Shown here: one piece after another, positions 15,388 to 25,882 of the stretch
Numbering within the stretch: the stretch's first letter is position 1
How the letters are laid out: every line of letters starts with the position of its first letter
Assembly (NCBI RefSeq): GCF_026781265.1
Contig: NZ_JAKUVC010000015.1
Span: forward strand, 1-64,000
Direction of reading: 5' to 3'
DNA length: 64,000 nt
Origin: Streptococcus sanguinis
Lineage (GTDB): Bacteria; Bacillota; Bacilli; Lactobacillales; Streptococcaceae
Position numbers and translations under genes: made by a program
Notes under the pieces: model-generated
What the model was told of the DNA's origin: nothing
What the model saw: only the letters and a program-made list of their open reading frames with translations
The model's database searches: none

Positions 15388-18219
15388 TTATTTCACGTGC
15401 AGTTTACCTTTCAAGTACTGGCCGGTATAGCTGGCTGGATTAGCAGCGACTTCTTCCGGTGTCCCTGTCGCAATAATCGTACCGCCACCGACACCGCCTT
15501 CCGGTCCTAAGTCGATGATATGGTCAGCTGTCTTGATAACATCCAGATTGTGCTCGATAACGAGTACTGTATTGCCATCGTCCACAAAGCGTGATAGCAC
15601 TTGAAGGAGCTTGGCAATGTCTTCAGAATGCAGACCCGTAGTCGGCTCATCCAGGATATAGAAGGACTTTCCAGTCGAGCGCTTGTGAAGTTCGCTGGCC
15701 AGCTTCATCCGCTGGGCTTCACCACCTGACAAGGTTGTGGCTGGCTGCCCTAGAGTCACATAGCCTAGTCCCACATCCTTGATAGTCTGGAGTTTGCGGG
15801 CAATCTTGGGAATATGCTGGAAGAACTCTACTGCATCATTGACCGTCATGTCCAGAACCTGAGCGATATTCTTCTCCTTGTAGTGAACCTCTAGAGTTTC
15901 GCTATTATAGCGGGTGCCGTGGCAGACCTCACAGGCCACATAGACGTCAGGCAGGAAGTGCATCTCAATCTTGATAATCCCATCACCCGAGCAGGCCTCA
16001 CAGCGACCGCCCTTGACATTAAAGCTGAAACGGCCCTTCTTATAGCCACGAATCTTGGCTTCATTGGTTTTAGCAAACAGATCGCGAATATCGTCAAAGA
16101 CTCCAGTATAAGTAGCTGGATTAGAGCGCGGTGTCCGGCCAATCGGACTTTGGTCAATATCAATCAGTCGATCCACATGCTCAATGCCGCTGATTTTCTT
16201 GAACTTACCTGGCTTGGCAGAGTTGCGGTTGAGTTTCTGGGCAATGGCCTTTTTGAGAATAGAGTTGACCAGCGTTGACTTACCGGATCCAGAAACTCCT
16301 GTCACAGCTATAAATTTGCCCAAGGGGAATCTGGCCGTGATATTCTGCAGATTATTTTCCTGAGCCCCGATCACTTCAATAAAGCGACCATTGCCTACAC
16401 GGCGTTCCAATGGTACTGGGATCTCGCGCTTACCTGACAGGTATTGGCCAGTGATGGATTTTTTGCTCTTAGCCACTTGTGCAGGAGTGCCGGCTGCGAC
16501 GATTTCACCGCCGAAAACACCGGCTCCTGGTCCCACGTCAATCAGCCAGTCAGCCTCCCGCATGGTGTCCTCATCGTGCTCAACCACGATAAGGGTATTT
16601 CCCAGGTCGCGCATCTTCTTGAGGCTGGCAATCAGGCGGTCATTATCACGCTGGTGCAAGCCAATAGAGGGCTCGTCCAAGATATAGAGGACACCACTCA
16701 AGTTAGAACCAATCTGAGTCGCCAAGCGAATCCGCTGACTCTCACCTCCCGATAAAGTCCCAGCCGAGCGAGACAAAGTCAGGTAATTAAGGCCAACGTT
16801 ATTAAGGAAGGTCAGACGGTCATGAATTTCTTTGAGAATAGGACGCGCAATCGTAGCTTCATTGTCAGTCAAGCTAAGCTTGTCCAACTGAAGCAAATGA
16901 TCTGCAATGGACAAGTCTGAAACTTCACCGATGTGCAAGCCATCTTCGCCACCAACACGGACAGACAAGGCCTGGTCATTGAGACGGTAGCCCTGGCATG
17001 TTCCACAGGTCAGCTCATTCATGTAGAGACGCATATGGGTGCGGGTGTAGTCACTATTGGTTTCATGGTAGCGACGCTTGATATTATTGACAACTCCTTC
17101 AAAAGGAATATCGATATCGCGCACACCACCAAATTCATTTTCATAGTGGAAATGGAATTCCTTGCCATCTGAGCCGTAGAGAATCAAGCTCTTATCTTCT
17201 TCTGACAAGTCCTCAAAAGGCTTATCCATATCCAATCCAAAGGCTGTCATGGCCTGCTCTAGCATGTTTAGATAGTAGTTAGACGAGATAGGATTCCAAG
17301 GCGCAAGAGCTCCCTCACGCAAAGTTTTGCTGGTATCAGGAACCACCAAGTCAACATCCACCTCCAGCTTGATGCCCAAACCATCACACTCACTACAAGA
17401 GCCAAAAGGCGCATTGAAGGAGAAGAGACGTGGCTCTAGCTCTGGCACCGTAAAGCCACAGACTGGACAGGCATAGTGCTCCGAAAAGAGCAACTCCTCG
17501 CCGTCCATAGTGTCAATCACCACATAGCCCTCAGCAATCCGCAGAGCAGCTTCGACCGAGTCAAAGAGGCGGCTGCGCACCCCTTCCTTGATAACAATTC
17601 TGTCTACTACGACTTCAATATCATGCTGCTTGCTCTTAGAAAGCTCTGGCAATTCCGTCACATCGTAAATATCCCCATCCACTCGCACCCGGACATAACC
17701 GTCCTTCTGAACCTTGTCAAAAACGGTCTTATGCTGGCCCTTTTTCTTACGAATGACCGGCGCTAAAATCTGCAACCGCTGACGCTCCGGCAATTCCAAG
17801 ACCTTGTCAACGATCTGCTCGACAGACGAAGCCGTAATAGCTCCATGACCGTTGATACAGTATGGCGTTCCAACACGAGCATAGAGCAGACGCAGGTAGT
17901 CATTGATTTCGGTTGCAGTTCCCACTGTTGAGCGGGGATTTTTGCTGGTTGTCTTCTGGTCGATGGAAATAGCCGGGCTGAGACCATCAATCGAGTCCAC
18001 ATCAGGCTTTTCCATATTGCCCAAAAACTGCCGAGCATAGGCCGACAGACTCTCCACATAGCGGCGCTGCCCCTCAGCATAGAGGGTGTCAAAAGCCAGA
18101 CTAGACTTGCCTGAACCAGACAACCCCGTCACCACGACTAGCTTGTCCCGTGGAATTTCTACATCAATATTTTTTAAATTATGAGCTCGCGCTCCATGAA
18201 TCACAATTTTATCTTGCAT
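15388..18219 (-). CDS. uvrA: Excinuclease ABC subunit A
   Basis: 943-residue damage-sensing ATPase of nucleotide excision repair, working with UvrB. Tandem ABC modules: Walker [11 protein letters not shown] near residue 31 and [10 protein letters not shown] near residue 635; signatures [16 protein letters not shown] and [15 protein letters not shown]. Zinc modules are seen as [25 protein letters not shown] (in parts) and [25 protein letters not shown] (in parts). Full length. Divergent from corA. Confidence 0.97.
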   Translation of the reverse strand: MQDKIVIHGARAHNLKNIDVEIPRDKLVVVTGLSGSGKSSLAFDTLYAEGQRRYVESLSAYARQFLGNMEKPDVDSIDGLSPAISIDQKTTSKNPRSTVGTATEINDYLRLLYARVGTPYCINGHGAITASSVEQIVDKVLELPERQRLQILAPVIRKKKGQHKTVFDKVQKDGYVRVRVDGDIYDVTELPELSKSKQHDIEVVVDRIVIKEGVRSRLFDSVEAALRIAEGYVVIDTMDGEELLFSEHYACPVCGFTVPELEPRLFSFNAPFGSCSECDGLGIKLEVDVDLVVPDTSKTLREGALAPWNPISSNYYLNMLEQAMTAFGLDMDKPFEDLSEEDKSLILYGSDGKEFHFHYENEFGGVRDIDIPFEGVVNNIKRRYHETNSDYTRTHMRLYMNELTCGTCQGYRLNDQALSVRVGGEDGLHIGEVSDLSIADHLLQLDKLSLTDNEATIARPILKEIHDRLTFLNNVGLNYLTLSRSAGTLSGGESQRIRLATQIGSNLSGVLYILDEPSIGLHQRDNDRLIASLKKMRDLGNTLIVVEHDEDTMREADWLIDVGPGAGVFGGEIVAAGTPAQVAKSKKSITGQYLSGKREIPVPLERRVGNGRFIEVIGAQENNLQNITARFPLGKFIAVTGVSGSGKSTLVNSILKKAIAQKLNRNSAKPGKFKKISGIEHVDRLIDIDQSPIGRTPRSNPATYTGVFDDIRDLFAKTNEAKIRGYKKGRFSFNVKGGRCEACSGDGIIKIEMHFLPDVYVACEVCHGTRYNSETLEVHYKEKNIAQVLDMTVNDAVEFFQHIPKIARKLQTIKDVGLGYVTLGQPATTLSGGEAQRMKLASELHKRSTGKSFYILDEPTTGLHSEDIAKLLQVLSRFVDDGNTVLVIEHNLDVIKTADHIIDLGPEGGVGGGTIIATGTPEEVAANPASYTGQYLKGKLHVK

Positions 18220-18301
18220 CTTGACCTCGTTTCACTTATAAACCTTCTCCATTATAACAAATTTTTCTGCAAACTTTTGCCCCAAAAGCCTGAATTTGTA
18301 G

Positions 18302-18307
18302 TATAAT
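18302..18307 (+). promoter_or_regulatory. -10 region of corA
   Basis: TATAAT lies 40 bases before the corA ATG. On the minus strand an extended -10 TGTTATAAT at about 18253-18261 serves uvrA. The -35 boxes on both sides are weak. Confidence 0.5.
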
Positions 18308-18346
18308 AGTACGGTATGCAAAAAACACTCTGGAAAGGAAAAGATC

Positions 18347-19291
18347 ATGAAGCAAGTCTTTTTATCAACTACGACAGAATTCAAAGAGATTGATGCGCTC
18401 GAATCGGGCACTTGGATCAATCTTGTCAACCCTTCCCAGAGTGAATCAATCGAAATCGCCAACGCCTTTTGCATTGACATCACCGACCTGCGAGCGCCGC
18501 TCGATGCAGAAGAAATGTCCCGGGTCACCATCGAGGATGAGTACACGCTGATCATCGTTGACGTGCCCATCACAGAGGAGAGGAATAACCAGACTTACTA
18601 TGTCACAATCCCCCTTGGTATTATCATCACGGAAGAGGCTATTATTACCACTTGTTTGGAAAAATTACCTCTGCTGGACATCTTCATTCACAGGCGCCTG
18701 CGCAACTTCTATACTTTTATGAAGTCACGTTTCATCTTTCAGATTCTCTACCACAATGCTGAACTATATCTGACAGCCCTGCGCTCCATTGAACGCAAGA
18801 GTGAGCAGATTGAAAGCCAGCTGCACAAGTCCACGCGAAATGAAGAACTGATTGAGCTCATGGAGTTGGAAAAGACCATCGTCTATTTCAAGGCCTCTCT
18901 CAAAACAAATGAGCGCGTGATTAAGAAGCTGACCAGCTCCACTAGCAATATCAAGAAATACCTAGAAGACGAGGACTTGCTGGAAGATACCTTGATTGAG
19001 ACCCAGCAGGCCATTGAGATGGCTGATATCTACGGCAACATCCTCCACAGTATGACTGAGACCTTTGCCTCTATCATTTCTAATAACCAGAACAATATCA
19101 TGAAAGCCTTGGCTCTGGTGACCATTGTCATGTCCATCCCGACCATGATTTTCTCAGCCTATGGGATGAACTTCAAAAATAACGAACTGCCTCTCAACGG
19201 CGAACCACATGCCTTCTGGATTATCATGTTCATCGCCTTTGCCATGAGTGCCTCGATCATGGCCTATCTTATGCACAAAAAACTATTTTAA
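18347..19291 (+). CDS. corA: CorA family magnesium transporter
   Basis: 314-residue CorA/MIT-family divalent-cation channel, active as a pentamer. A large cytoplasmic N-terminal domain is followed by a long charged helix (about residues 160-240) and two C-terminal membrane segments. The signature YGMNFKNN ends the first membrane helix. Normal length. RBS AAAGGAAAAG. The gene is followed after 18 bases by a DUF1129 gene, probably cotranscribed. Confidence 0.93.
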   Translation: MKQVFLSTTTEFKEIDALESGTWINLVNPSQSESIEIANAFCIDITDLRAPLDAEEMSRVTIEDEYTLIIVDVPITEERNNQTYYVTIPLGIIITEEAIITTCLEKLPLLDIFIHRRLRNFYTFMKSRFIFQILYHNAELYLTALRSIERKSEQIESQLHKSTRNEELIELMELEKTIVYFKASLKTNERVIKKLTSSTSNIKKYLEDEDLLEDTLIETQQAIEMADIYGNILHSMTETFASIISNNQNNIMKALALVTIVMSIPTMIFSAYGMNFKNNELPLNGEPHAFWIIMFIAFAMSASIMAYLMHKKLF

Positions 19292-19309
19292 CCTTTAGAA
19301 AGAACGCCT

Positions 19310-19984
19310 ATGTCACAAGTATCCCTCGACAAACTCAGCAAAAAAAACAAAGAATTTATCCATATCGCGACTAACCAGCTCTTACAAGACGGCAAATCCG
19401 ATCAGGAAATCCAGACAATCTTAGAAGGCATTCTGCCGGAAATCCTGGAAAATCAAGTCAAGGGAATCACTGCCCGCGGTCTCTACGGAGCCCCAACTAC
19501 TTGGGCATCTTCTCTGACCGCAAAAGAGCACTATGATGCCGAACATCCAAAAGAAAATGACGATCCTAAATGGATGATGCTGGACTCTGTTCTCTTCATC
19601 TTTGGTTTCTTTACCCTCCTGACCTCAATCGTCAATCTAGCTTCCTCTCAGCCATCTGTCTATGGACTGACGACTCTCGTACTCGGAAGCATCGTCGGCG
19701 GCCTTTCTTTCTATGCCCTCTACCACTTTATCTACCGTTTCTACGGACCAGATAAGGACCGCAGTCAGCGCCCTAAGCTGCTCAAATCTATCCTTACAAT
19801 GGCAGCGGCTATTCTCCTCTGGAGCATGTCCATCGTATTGACCAGCCTCCTGCCTGAATTCCTCAATCCTCGCCTGTCCAATATCGTAGTTGCTATTGTC
19901 GGTGCTATTACCCTAGCCCTGCGTTTCTATCTCAAAAAACGCTTCAACATCAAGAGCGCGACTATGGGACCGACGAGGTACTAA
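19310..19984 (+). CDS. DUF1129 family membrane protein
   Basis: 224-residue protein with a soluble N-terminal half (LSKKNKEFIHIATNQLLQDGKSDQEIQTILEGILPEIL, read in parts) and about four C-terminal membrane helices, the layout of the DUF1129 family of lactic acid bacteria. Function unknown. It follows corA by 18 bases and ends in a strong terminator, so it may be linked to CorA expression or function, but this is inference from position. Confidence 0.8.
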   Translation: MSQVSLDKLSKKNKEFIHIATNQLLQDGKSDQEIQTILEGILPEILENQVKGITARGLYGAPTTWASSLTAKEHYDAEHPKENDDPKWMMLDSVLFIFGFFTLLTSIVNLASSQPSVYGLTTLVLGSIVGGLSFYALYHFIYRFYGPDKDRSQRPKLLKSILTMAAAILLWSMSIVLTSLLPEFLNPRLSNIVVAIVGAITLALRFYLKKRFNIKSATMGPTRY

Positions 19985-20004
19985 TCAGAAAATCAAATGA
20001 AAAT

Positions 20005-20048
20005 AATGAAAAGACAGTTCAACTTTGACTGTCTTTTCATTATGTTTT
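20005..20048 (+). terminator. Terminator of corA-DUF1129
   Basis: AATGAAAAGACAGT / ACTGTCTTTTCATT perfect 14-base stem with a nine-base loop. The A/T flanks would also work on the opposite strand. Confidence 0.88.
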
Positions 20049-20066
20049 CTTCAATCATATAGTATT

Positions 20067-20095
20067 TAAAAATCCCCCGCCATAGGCAGGGAATC
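20067..20095 (-). terminator. Terminator of rpsF-ssb-rpsR
   Basis: Minus-strand ATTCCCTGCC / GGCGGGGGAT with a three-base loop (one G-T pair), followed by TTTTTAAA. It lies next to the rpsR stop. Confidence 0.8.
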
Positions 20096-20098
20096 TAA

Positions 20099-20338
20099 TT
20101 AGTCTTCATTTACGAAAGGCATCAAAGCCATTACGCGAGCGCGTTTGATAGCTGTTGTTACTTTACGTTGGTTTTTAGCTGAAGTTCCTGTTACGCGACG
20201 AGGAAGGATTTTCCCACGTTCTGAAACGAAACGGCTAAGAAGCTCAGTATCTTTGTAATCAACATATTCAATTTTGTTCGCTGCGATGTAATCAACTTTT
20301 TTACGGCGTTTGAATCCGCCACGACGTTGTTGAGCCAT
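20099..20338 (-). CDS. rpsR: 30S ribosomal protein S18
   Basis: 79-residue S18, a partner of S6 in the 30S platform. Sequence [21 protein letters not shown] at the start (in parts), [21 protein letters not shown] and [19 protein letters not shown] in the middle, and MALMPFV near the end are diagnostic. It is the third gene of rpsF-ssb-rpsR, 36 bases after ssb. Confidence 0.97.
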   Translation of the reverse strand: MAQQRRGGFKRRKKVDYIAANKIEYVDYKDTELLSRFVSERGKILPRRVTGTSAKNQRKVTTAIKRARVMALMPFVNED

Positions 20339-20374
20339 GTGTTTTCTCCTTTATATTATAGTTAGATTCAATCC

Positions 20375-20869
20375 TTAGAAAGGTAGATCGTCGTCTGAGA
20401 TATCCATCGGGTTAGAATTGCCAAATGGGCTCTCATCACGAGAAAAGTTCGGTACTTGGTTAGACGAGTCTGCACTGCCATAACTTGGAGCAGAGCTGCC
20501 GCCGAAGCTGTTTCCACCGTAAGCGCCAGATGATTGACCATCACGATTAGAGCGGCTTTCCAAGAGTTGGAAATTGTCCGCAACAACTTCTGTAACATAG
20601 ACACGCTGGCCTTGCTGATTCTCGTAGTTACGCGTTTGAATACGACCTGTAATTCCGATTAGGGCTCCTTTTTTAGCCCAATTTGCAAGATTTTCTGCCT
20701 GCTGACGCCAGATGACAACATTGATAAAATCTGCTTCTCGCTCGCCACTTTGATTTTTAAAGTTGCGATTGACAGCCAGAGTAAATGTTGCGACCGCTTG
20801 GTTCTGCGGTGTATAGCGAAGCTCGGCATCACGGGTCATGCGACCCACCAGTACAACGTTATTAATCAT
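20375..20869 (-). CDS. ssb: Single-stranded DNA-binding protein
   Basis: 164-residue SSB. The N-terminal OB-fold (residues 1-105) begins [21 protein letters not shown] and includes [21 protein letters not shown] (in parts) and [22 protein letters not shown] Gly/Ser/Asn-rich flexible linker follows, ending in the acidic protein-binding tip [10 protein letters not shown]. The housekeeping copy, since it lies between rpsF and rpsR. Confidence 0.96.
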   Translation of the reverse strand: MINNVVLVGRMTRDAELRYTPQNQAVATFTLAVNRNFKNQSGEREADFINVVIWRQQAENLANWAKKGALIGITGRIQTRNYENQQGQRVYVTEVVADNFQLLESRSNRDGQSSGAYGGNSFGGSSAPSYGSADSSNQVPNFSRDESPFGNSNPMDISDDDLPF

Positions 20870-20880
20870 AGTCTACCTTC

Positions 20881-21171
20881 TTAAGCGTCAAGTTTGACGA
20901 TCATGTGACGAAGAATGTCAGCGTTGATTTTTGAAAGACGGTCAAACTCTTTAAGAGCTACGTCGTCGTTTGCTTCAACGTTAACGATGTGGTAAAGTCC
21001 TTCACGGAAATCTTGGATTTCGTATGCAAGACGACGTTTTTCCCAGTCTTTTGATTCAACAACAGTTGCACCATTGTCAGTCAAGATAGAGTCAAAGCGT
21101 GCTACCAAAGCGTTTTTAGCTTCTTCTTCAATGTTTGGACGAATAATATAAAGAATTTCGTATTTAGCCAT
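20881..21171 (-). CDS. rpsF: 30S ribosomal protein S6
   Basis: 96-residue S6, beginning [20 protein letters not shown]. The motif [20 protein letters not shown]-like stretch and [13 protein letters not shown] are typical. The start at 21171 follows RBS AAAGGAGG; a longer frame from 21273 lacks one and would begin at the promoter. First gene of the operon. Confidence 0.96.
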   Translation of the reverse strand: MAKYEILYIIRPNIEEEAKNALVARFDSILTDNGATVVESKDWEKRRLAYEIQDFREGLYHIVNVEANDDVALKEFDRLSKINADILRHMIVKLDA

Positions 21172-21188
21172 TGATTTTTCCTCCTTTT

Positions 21189-21236
21189 GGTCTAATGACC
21201 CCAAGACTTTGCAAGGGGTAAGTGAGGTTTGCTCAC
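21189..21236 (-). promoter_or_regulatory. Structured rpsF leader, possible S6:S18 autoregulatory element
   Basis: Three small hairpins lie between the promoter and the rpsF RBS: GTGAG/CTCAC at 21222-21236, CCCC/GGGG with inner pairs at 21199-21218, and GGTC/GACC at 21189-21200, sharing bases with the second. S6:S18 complexes repress rpsF operons through leader structures in several phyla. I did not confirm the known consensus, so this is tentative. Confidence 0.4.
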
Positions 21237-21244
21237 AAATAATT

Positions 21245-21273
21245 ATTATAGCAGACTTCCAGCAGAATGGCAA
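21245..21273 (-). promoter_or_regulatory. Promoter of rpsF-ssb-rpsR
   Basis: Minus-strand -35 TTGCCA and -10 TATAAT with a 17-base spacer, a near-consensus strong promoter fitting ribosomal genes. Confidence 0.85.
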
Positions 21274-21349
21274 GGGAAAGTTTTGATATAAAGAAAACTC
21301 TCCCTGTCACCAGAGAGAGTCCGAAAAATACGATTCGTTTGTAGAGAGG

Positions 21350-22615
21350 CTAGACAATTCTTCCTTGATCGACGACCAGTTTTCCTGCCTTGTAAACCTG
21401 ATGGGTCAGGTTAGTCGCAAAGAAATAAAGTGGATAATCAATATTCTTAGCATCTAGGATGGTAATGTCAGCCTGCTTGCCAGTATCAAAGCTACCAATC
21501 CTATCTTGACGGTTAACTGAGTAGGCCGCATTGATGGTTACGGCATTGAGAACTTCCACTGGCGTCAGACGCATCATAAAGCAACCAAGCTGCATAACGA
21601 ACTGCAGGTTAGCTGTTGGACAGGAGCCTGGATTGCTGTCGGTAGTCAGAGTGATGGCCATACCAGCTTCCAGCATCTTGCGGGCTGGTGCATAGGTATC
21701 TTCCATCAGACTGAAGGTAGTCGCTGGCAGGAGATTGCCGATAACCTTGGCTTCTGCCATCTTGCGAATGCCATCATCAGTCGCCATCATCAAGTGTTCC
21801 GCACTGGTTGCTCCTAGCTCAGCCGCTACATCCACCCCGCCGATAGACTCGATTTCATCAGCATGGATACGAAGTTTGAAGCCCATCTCCTTAGCTTTAG
21901 AAAGCAGGTAGCGTGACTCGTCAGCTGTAAAGACGCCTTTTTCACAGAAAATATCACAGAACTCAGCTAGATTCTCTTCTTTTACCCTAGGCAACATTTC
22001 CTCGACGATGAGCTCTAAATACTCCTGAGAACGTCCCTTATATTCTGGTGGAACGGCATGGGCAGCCATAAAGGTCGAAACGAGATCAATCTCGTGGTCA
22101 CGGTCCAGAGCCCCAACGACATCTAGTTGGCGCTTCTCTGTTTCCCAGTCCAAACCATAGCCACTCTTGGCCTCAACCGTTGTCACCCCATGCAGCAACA
22201 TATAGTCCAATAACTTCTTAGATTTATCGTACAGATTTTCAAAAGAAGCTTCTCGCGTTGCTCGAACTGTACTGAGAATTCCGCCACCTTGAGCAAGAAT
22301 TTCCAGATAAGGAACACCGGCTAATTTCTTAGCAAATTCATGCTCCCGGCTGCCACCGTAGACCAAGTGAGTGTGGCAGTCGATTAAGCCGGGCGTAGCA
22401 ATCTTACCCTCATAAGACTGGATCTTAGTATCTGGTCCAATCAGACTAGCATCTGGTTCTCCGCTGCCAACAGCTAAGATTTTTCCGTCTTTGACTGCAA
22501 TGTAGCCGTCTTCTAACACTCGAGCTTCCTTCATCTCCGCTCCAAAAAGGGGGTGCCCAAGATCATTAGGACAAAAGACTTGATTAAAGTGAGTTAATAG
22601 TAAATCAGCAGTCAT
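21350..22615 (-). CDS. hutI: Imidazolonepropionase
   Basis: 421-residue amidohydrolase that opens imidazolone-5-propionate to N-formimino-L-glutamate, the third step of histidine breakdown. Metal ligands are in [16 protein letters not shown], in [10 protein letters not shown], and in [26 protein letters not shown] holds the catalytic Asp. Normal length. It diverges from hutU, each with its own promoter in the 204-base gap. RBS GGAGGAAG nine bases upstream. Confidence 0.96.
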   Translation of the reverse strand: MTADLLLTHFNQVFCPNDLGHPLFGAEMKEARVLEDGYIAVKDGKILAVGSGEPDASLIGPDTKIQSYEGKIATPGLIDCHTHLVYGGSREHEFAKKLAGVPYLEILAQGGGILSTVRATREASFENLYDKSKKLLDYMLLHGVTTVEAKSGYGLDWETEKRQLDVVGALDRDHEIDLVSTFMAAHAVPPEYKGRSQEYLELIVEEMLPRVKEENLAEFCDIFCEKGVFTADESRYLLSKAKEMGFKLRIHADEIESIGGVDVAAELGATSAEHLMMATDDGIRKMAEAKVIGNLLPATTFSLMEDTYAPARKMLEAGMAITLTTDSNPGSCPTANLQFVMQLGCFMMRLTPVEVLNAVTINAAYSVNRQDRIGSFDTGKQADITILDAKNIDYPLYFFATNLTHQVYKAGKLVVDQGRIV

Positions 22616-22661
22616 GTTTCTTCCTCCATTTTATTTCTAACATTTTTACTTGCTTTTCATC

Positions 22662-22690
22662 ATAATACACTATCGTCAAATTATAGTCAA
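22662..22690 (-). promoter_or_regulatory. Promoter of hutI
   Basis: Minus-strand -35 TTGACT and -10 TATTAT with a 17-base spacer; transcription would start about 40 bases before the hutI ATG. Confidence 0.75.
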
Positions 22691-22741
22691 AAGCTTTTAA
22701 AAAATAGGAAATTCTCTTTTTTTCTATTTTATGTTTTTTTC

Positions 22742-22770
22742 TTGACTTTTTATGGACGGGGGTCTTATAA
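22742..22770 (+). promoter_or_regulatory. Promoter of the hutU operon
   Basis: -35 TTGACT at 22742-22747 and -10 TTATAA (22765-22770, or TATAAA one base on) with a 17-18 base spacer. The spacer contains GGACGGGGGTC, unusually G-rich for this AT-rich gap, which may matter to regulator binding. Confidence 0.65.
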
Positions 22771-22819
22771 AATAAGGTCGAAACATATTTTATACTTGAC
22801 TTAATAAGGAGGAATCTTC

Positions 22820-24850
22820 ATGTCATACTTTAGTGAAAATGAAATTGCAGCAGCAATGACCGTCAAATTAGACGATGTATTACCTGAAAAAACGGTTTTC
22901 CAAGAAGGCATCCGCCGTGCACCTGACCGGGGCTTCCGTCTCACTCAGGCGCAAACAGAAATCGCTCTAAAAAATGCCCTTCGCTATATTCCAAAAAAAT
23001 TCCACGAAGAAGTGATTCCAGAATTCTTGGAAGAATTGAAAACTCGTGGACGGATTTATGGCTACCGCTGGCGTCCAAAAGAACGCATCTATGGTAAACC
23101 AATTGATGAATATAAAGGAAACTGTACCGCAGCTAAGGCTATGCAGGTCATGATTGACAACAACCTGAGCTTTGAAATCGCCCTCTATCCTTATGAATTG
23201 GTTACTTACGGGGAAACTGGATCTGTCTGCGCTAACTGGATGCAGTATAATTTGATTAAAAAATATTTGGAAGTGATGACCGACCATCAAACTTTGGTTG
23301 TAGAATCTGGTCACCCTGTTGGCCTCTTTAAATCTAAACCAGAAGCTCCGCGTGTCATCATCACCAATGGTCTCTTAGTCGGTGAATACGACAATATGAA
23401 AGACTGGGAAATTGCAGAAGAAATGGGCGTGACCAACTACGGTCAAATGACAGCCGGTGGCTGGATGTACATCGGTCCTCAAGGTATCGTCCATGGTACT
23501 TTCAACACCCTTCTCAATGCTGGGCGCTTGAAACTGGGTGTAGCTGATGACGGTGACCTAACCGGTAAACTCTTTATCTCTTCTGGTCTGGGTGGCATGA
23601 GTGGAGCTCAAGGGAAAGCGGCCGAAATTGCTAAAGCTGTAGCAATCGTGGCAGAGGTAGACTATTCTCGGATTGAAACTCGTCACTCCCAAGGCTGGAT
23701 TAGCCAATTAGCCGAAAGTCCAAAAGAAGCAATTGACTTGGCTCAGAAAGCTCTAGAAGCTGGCGAATCCACTTCTATCGCCTACCATGGTAACATCGTA
23801 GACCTCTTAGAATATGTCAACGAGAACAATATCCATGTCGATTTGCTGTCCGACCAAACTTCTTGCCACAATGTTTATGACGGCGGCTACTGTCCAGCTG
23901 GTATCAGCTTTGAAGAGCGGACTCGCCTCCTAGCTGAAGACAAGGAAACCTTTGTTAAGTTGGTTGACCAAACCTTGGAACGTCACTTCAAGGCAATCAA
24001 GACCTTGACTAACAACGGCACCTACTTCTTTGACTACGGTAATGCCTTTATGAAGGCAGTCTATGACTCTGGCATCAAGGAAATTTCTAAGAACGGCTTT
24101 GACGACAAAGACGGCTTCATCTGGCCTTCTTATGTAGAAGATATCATGGGGCCAATGCTCTTTGACTATGGTTATGGTCCTTTCCGTTGGGTATGTCTGA
24201 GCGGTAAGCACGAAGACCTAGTCGCTACTGACCATGCAGCTATGGAAGTGATTGACCCTAACCGCCGCTACCAAGACCGCGACAACTACAACTGGATCCG
24301 TGATGCAGAAAAGAACCAGTTGGTTGTTGGAACCCAGGCTCGGATTCTCTACCAAGACTGTATGGGACGTGTCAATATCGCCCTCAAGTTCAATGAATTA
24401 GTGCGCGAAGGCAAGATTGGCCCTGTCATGATCGGCCGTGACCACCACGACGTATCTGGTACTGACTCTCCATTCCGTGAAACTTCTAATATTAAAGATG
24501 GATCTAACGTTACCTGCGACATGGCTGTGCAATGTTATGCTGGTAATGCAGCTCGCGGTATGAGTCTGGTAGCTCTCCACAACGGTGGCGGAACTGGTAT
24601 CGGTAAAGCAATCAATGGTGGCTTTGGCTTGGTACTGGACGGCAGCGAACGCATCGATGAAATCATCAAATCTGCTATCGCTTGGGATACAATTGGCGGA
24701 GTCGCTCGTCGTAACTGGGCTCGCAATGAGCATGCTATTGAGACAGCTATCGAATACAACCGTCTCCACCAAGGAACAGACCACATCACCATTCCGTACT
24801 TAACTGATGAAGATTTGGTCAAAGAATCTGTTAAGAAATTGTTCGAATAG
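22820..24850 (+). CDS. hutU: Urocanate hydratase
   Basis: 676-residue NAD-dependent urocanase converting urocanate to imidazolone propionate. Conserved stretches are GRIYGYRWRPKERIYGKPIDEYKGNC (in parts), MTAGGWMYIGPQGIVHGT, SSGLGGMSGAQGKA at the NAD site, LLSDQTSCHN with the active-site Cys region YDGGYCPAG, and MIGRDHHDVSGTDSPFRET. Longer than the 550-residue proteobacterial type; the 670-residue form is typical of Firmicutes. It leads the plus-strand hut operon, with RBS AAGGAGG. Confidence 0.96.
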   Translation: MSYFSENEIAAAMTVKLDDVLPEKTVFQEGIRRAPDRGFRLTQAQTEIALKNALRYIPKKFHEEVIPEFLEELKTRGRIYGYRWRPKERIYGKPIDEYKGNCTAAKAMQVMIDNNLSFEIALYPYELVTYGETGSVCANWMQYNLIKKYLEVMTDHQTLVVESGHPVGLFKSKPEAPRVIITNGLLVGEYDNMKDWEIAEEMGVTNYGQMTAGGWMYIGPQGIVHGTFNTLLNAGRLKLGVADDGDLTGKLFISSGLGGMSGAQGKAAEIAKAVAIVAEVDYSRIETRHSQGWISQLAESPKEAIDLAQKALEAGESTSIAYHGNIVDLLEYVNENNIHVDLLSDQTSCHNVYDGGYCPAGISFEERTRLLAEDKETFVKLVDQTLERHFKAIKTLTNNGTYFFDYGNAFMKAVYDSGIKEISKNGFDDKDGFIWPSYVEDIMGPMLFDYGYGPFRWVCLSGKHEDLVATDHAAMEVIDPNRRYQDRDNYNWIRDAEKNQLVVGTQARILYQDCMGRVNIALKFNELVREGKIGPVMIGRDHHDVSGTDSPFRETSNIKDGSNVTCDMAVQCYAGNAARGMSLVALHNGGGTGIGKAINGGFGLVLDGSERIDEIIKSAIAWDTIGGVARRNWARNEHAIETAIEYNRLHQGTDHITIPYLTDEDLVKESVKKLFE

Positions 24851-24968
24851 GAAAAACTTGTCTCCCAACTTCCGACCTGGACTGGGCTCAGCCTAGCTCA
24901 GGAGGAGGTTCTGCTTTATTAAGTTCATATTATAAATTAAAATTATTGATATCACGAGGTAATATCTT

Positions 24969-25868
24969 ATGGCAAAAATTGTTGAATGTATTCCTAACTT
25001 TTCTGAAGGCCGCAACCAAGCGGTCATTGACGGTCTAGTGGAAACAGCTAAGAGCGTGCCAGGAGTGACACTTTTGGACCACTCTTCTGATGCCAGCCAC
25101 AACCGCAGCGTCTTTACCTTGGTCGGTGATGACCAAAACATTCAGGAAGTTGCTTTCCGTTTGGTAAAATACGCTTCTGAAAATATTGACTTGACCAAGC
25201 ACCAGGGTGAACACCCTCGTATGGGCGCAACTGATGTCCTGCCTTTTGTACCTATCAAGGACATCACAAGTGAGGAATGCGTAGAAATTGCGAAGACCGT
25301 ATCTGAGCGAATCAATCGTGAGCTCGGTATCCCTATCTTCCTCTATGAAGATGCAGCGACTCGTCCAGAGCGCAAGAACTTGGCCAAGGTTCGTAAAGGA
25401 CAGTTTGAAGGCATGCCTGAAAAACTCTTGGAAGCTGACTGGGCACCTGACTACGGCGAAAGAAAGATTCACCCAACTGCTGGTGTCACTGCTGTCGGAG
25501 CTAGAATGCCGCTCATTGCCTACAACATCAACTTGGATACAGACAATCTGGAAATTGCCAACAATATTGCCAAAGTCATCCGTGGATCAAGCGGTGGTTA
25601 CAAGTACTGTAAAGCTATCGGTGTGATGCTGGAAGACCGCAACATTGCTCAGGTTTCTATCAACATGGTCAATCTGGAAAAATTCCCACTCTATCGCGTC
25701 TTTGAAACAGTTCGCTTTGAAGCCAAACGCTACGGAGTTGGAATCCTCGGCTCAGAAGTCATCGGTTTGGCTCCAGCTAAGGCTTTGATTGACGCAGCAG
25801 AATACTATCTGCAAATCGAAGACTTTGACTATGGCAAGCAAGTTCTGGAAAACCATTTGCTGGGCTAG
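24969..25868 (+). CDS. ftcD: Glutamate formimidoyltransferase
   Basis: 299-residue transferase moving the formimino group from formiminoglutamate to tetrahydrofolate, releasing glutamate. Segments are ECIPNFSEGRNQAVIDGL, LLDHSSDASHNRSVFT, HQGEHPRMGATDVLPFVPI and GERKIHPTAGVTAVGAR, all typical. In vertebrates FtcD is fused to the cyclodeaminase; here the two are separate genes 14 bases apart. There is a 118-base gap after hutU without a clear terminator, so readthrough is expected. Confidence 0.95.
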   Translation: MAKIVECIPNFSEGRNQAVIDGLVETAKSVPGVTLLDHSSDASHNRSVFTLVGDDQNIQEVAFRLVKYASENIDLTKHQGEHPRMGATDVLPFVPIKDITSEECVEIAKTVSERINRELGIPIFLYEDAATRPERKNLAKVRKGQFEGMPEKLLEADWAPDYGERKIHPTAGVTAVGARMPLIAYNINLDTDNLEIANNIAKVIRGSSGGYKYCKAIGVMLEDRNIAQVSINMVNLEKFPLYRVFETVRFEAKRYGVGILGSEVIGLAPAKALIDAAEYYLQIEDFDYGKQVLENHLLG

Positions 25869-25882
25869 GAGGACAGAAACCT

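Noticed and set aside
22616-22819. CcpA cre site in the hut intergenic gap
   Set aside because: No sequence close to the cre consensus could be found by eye.
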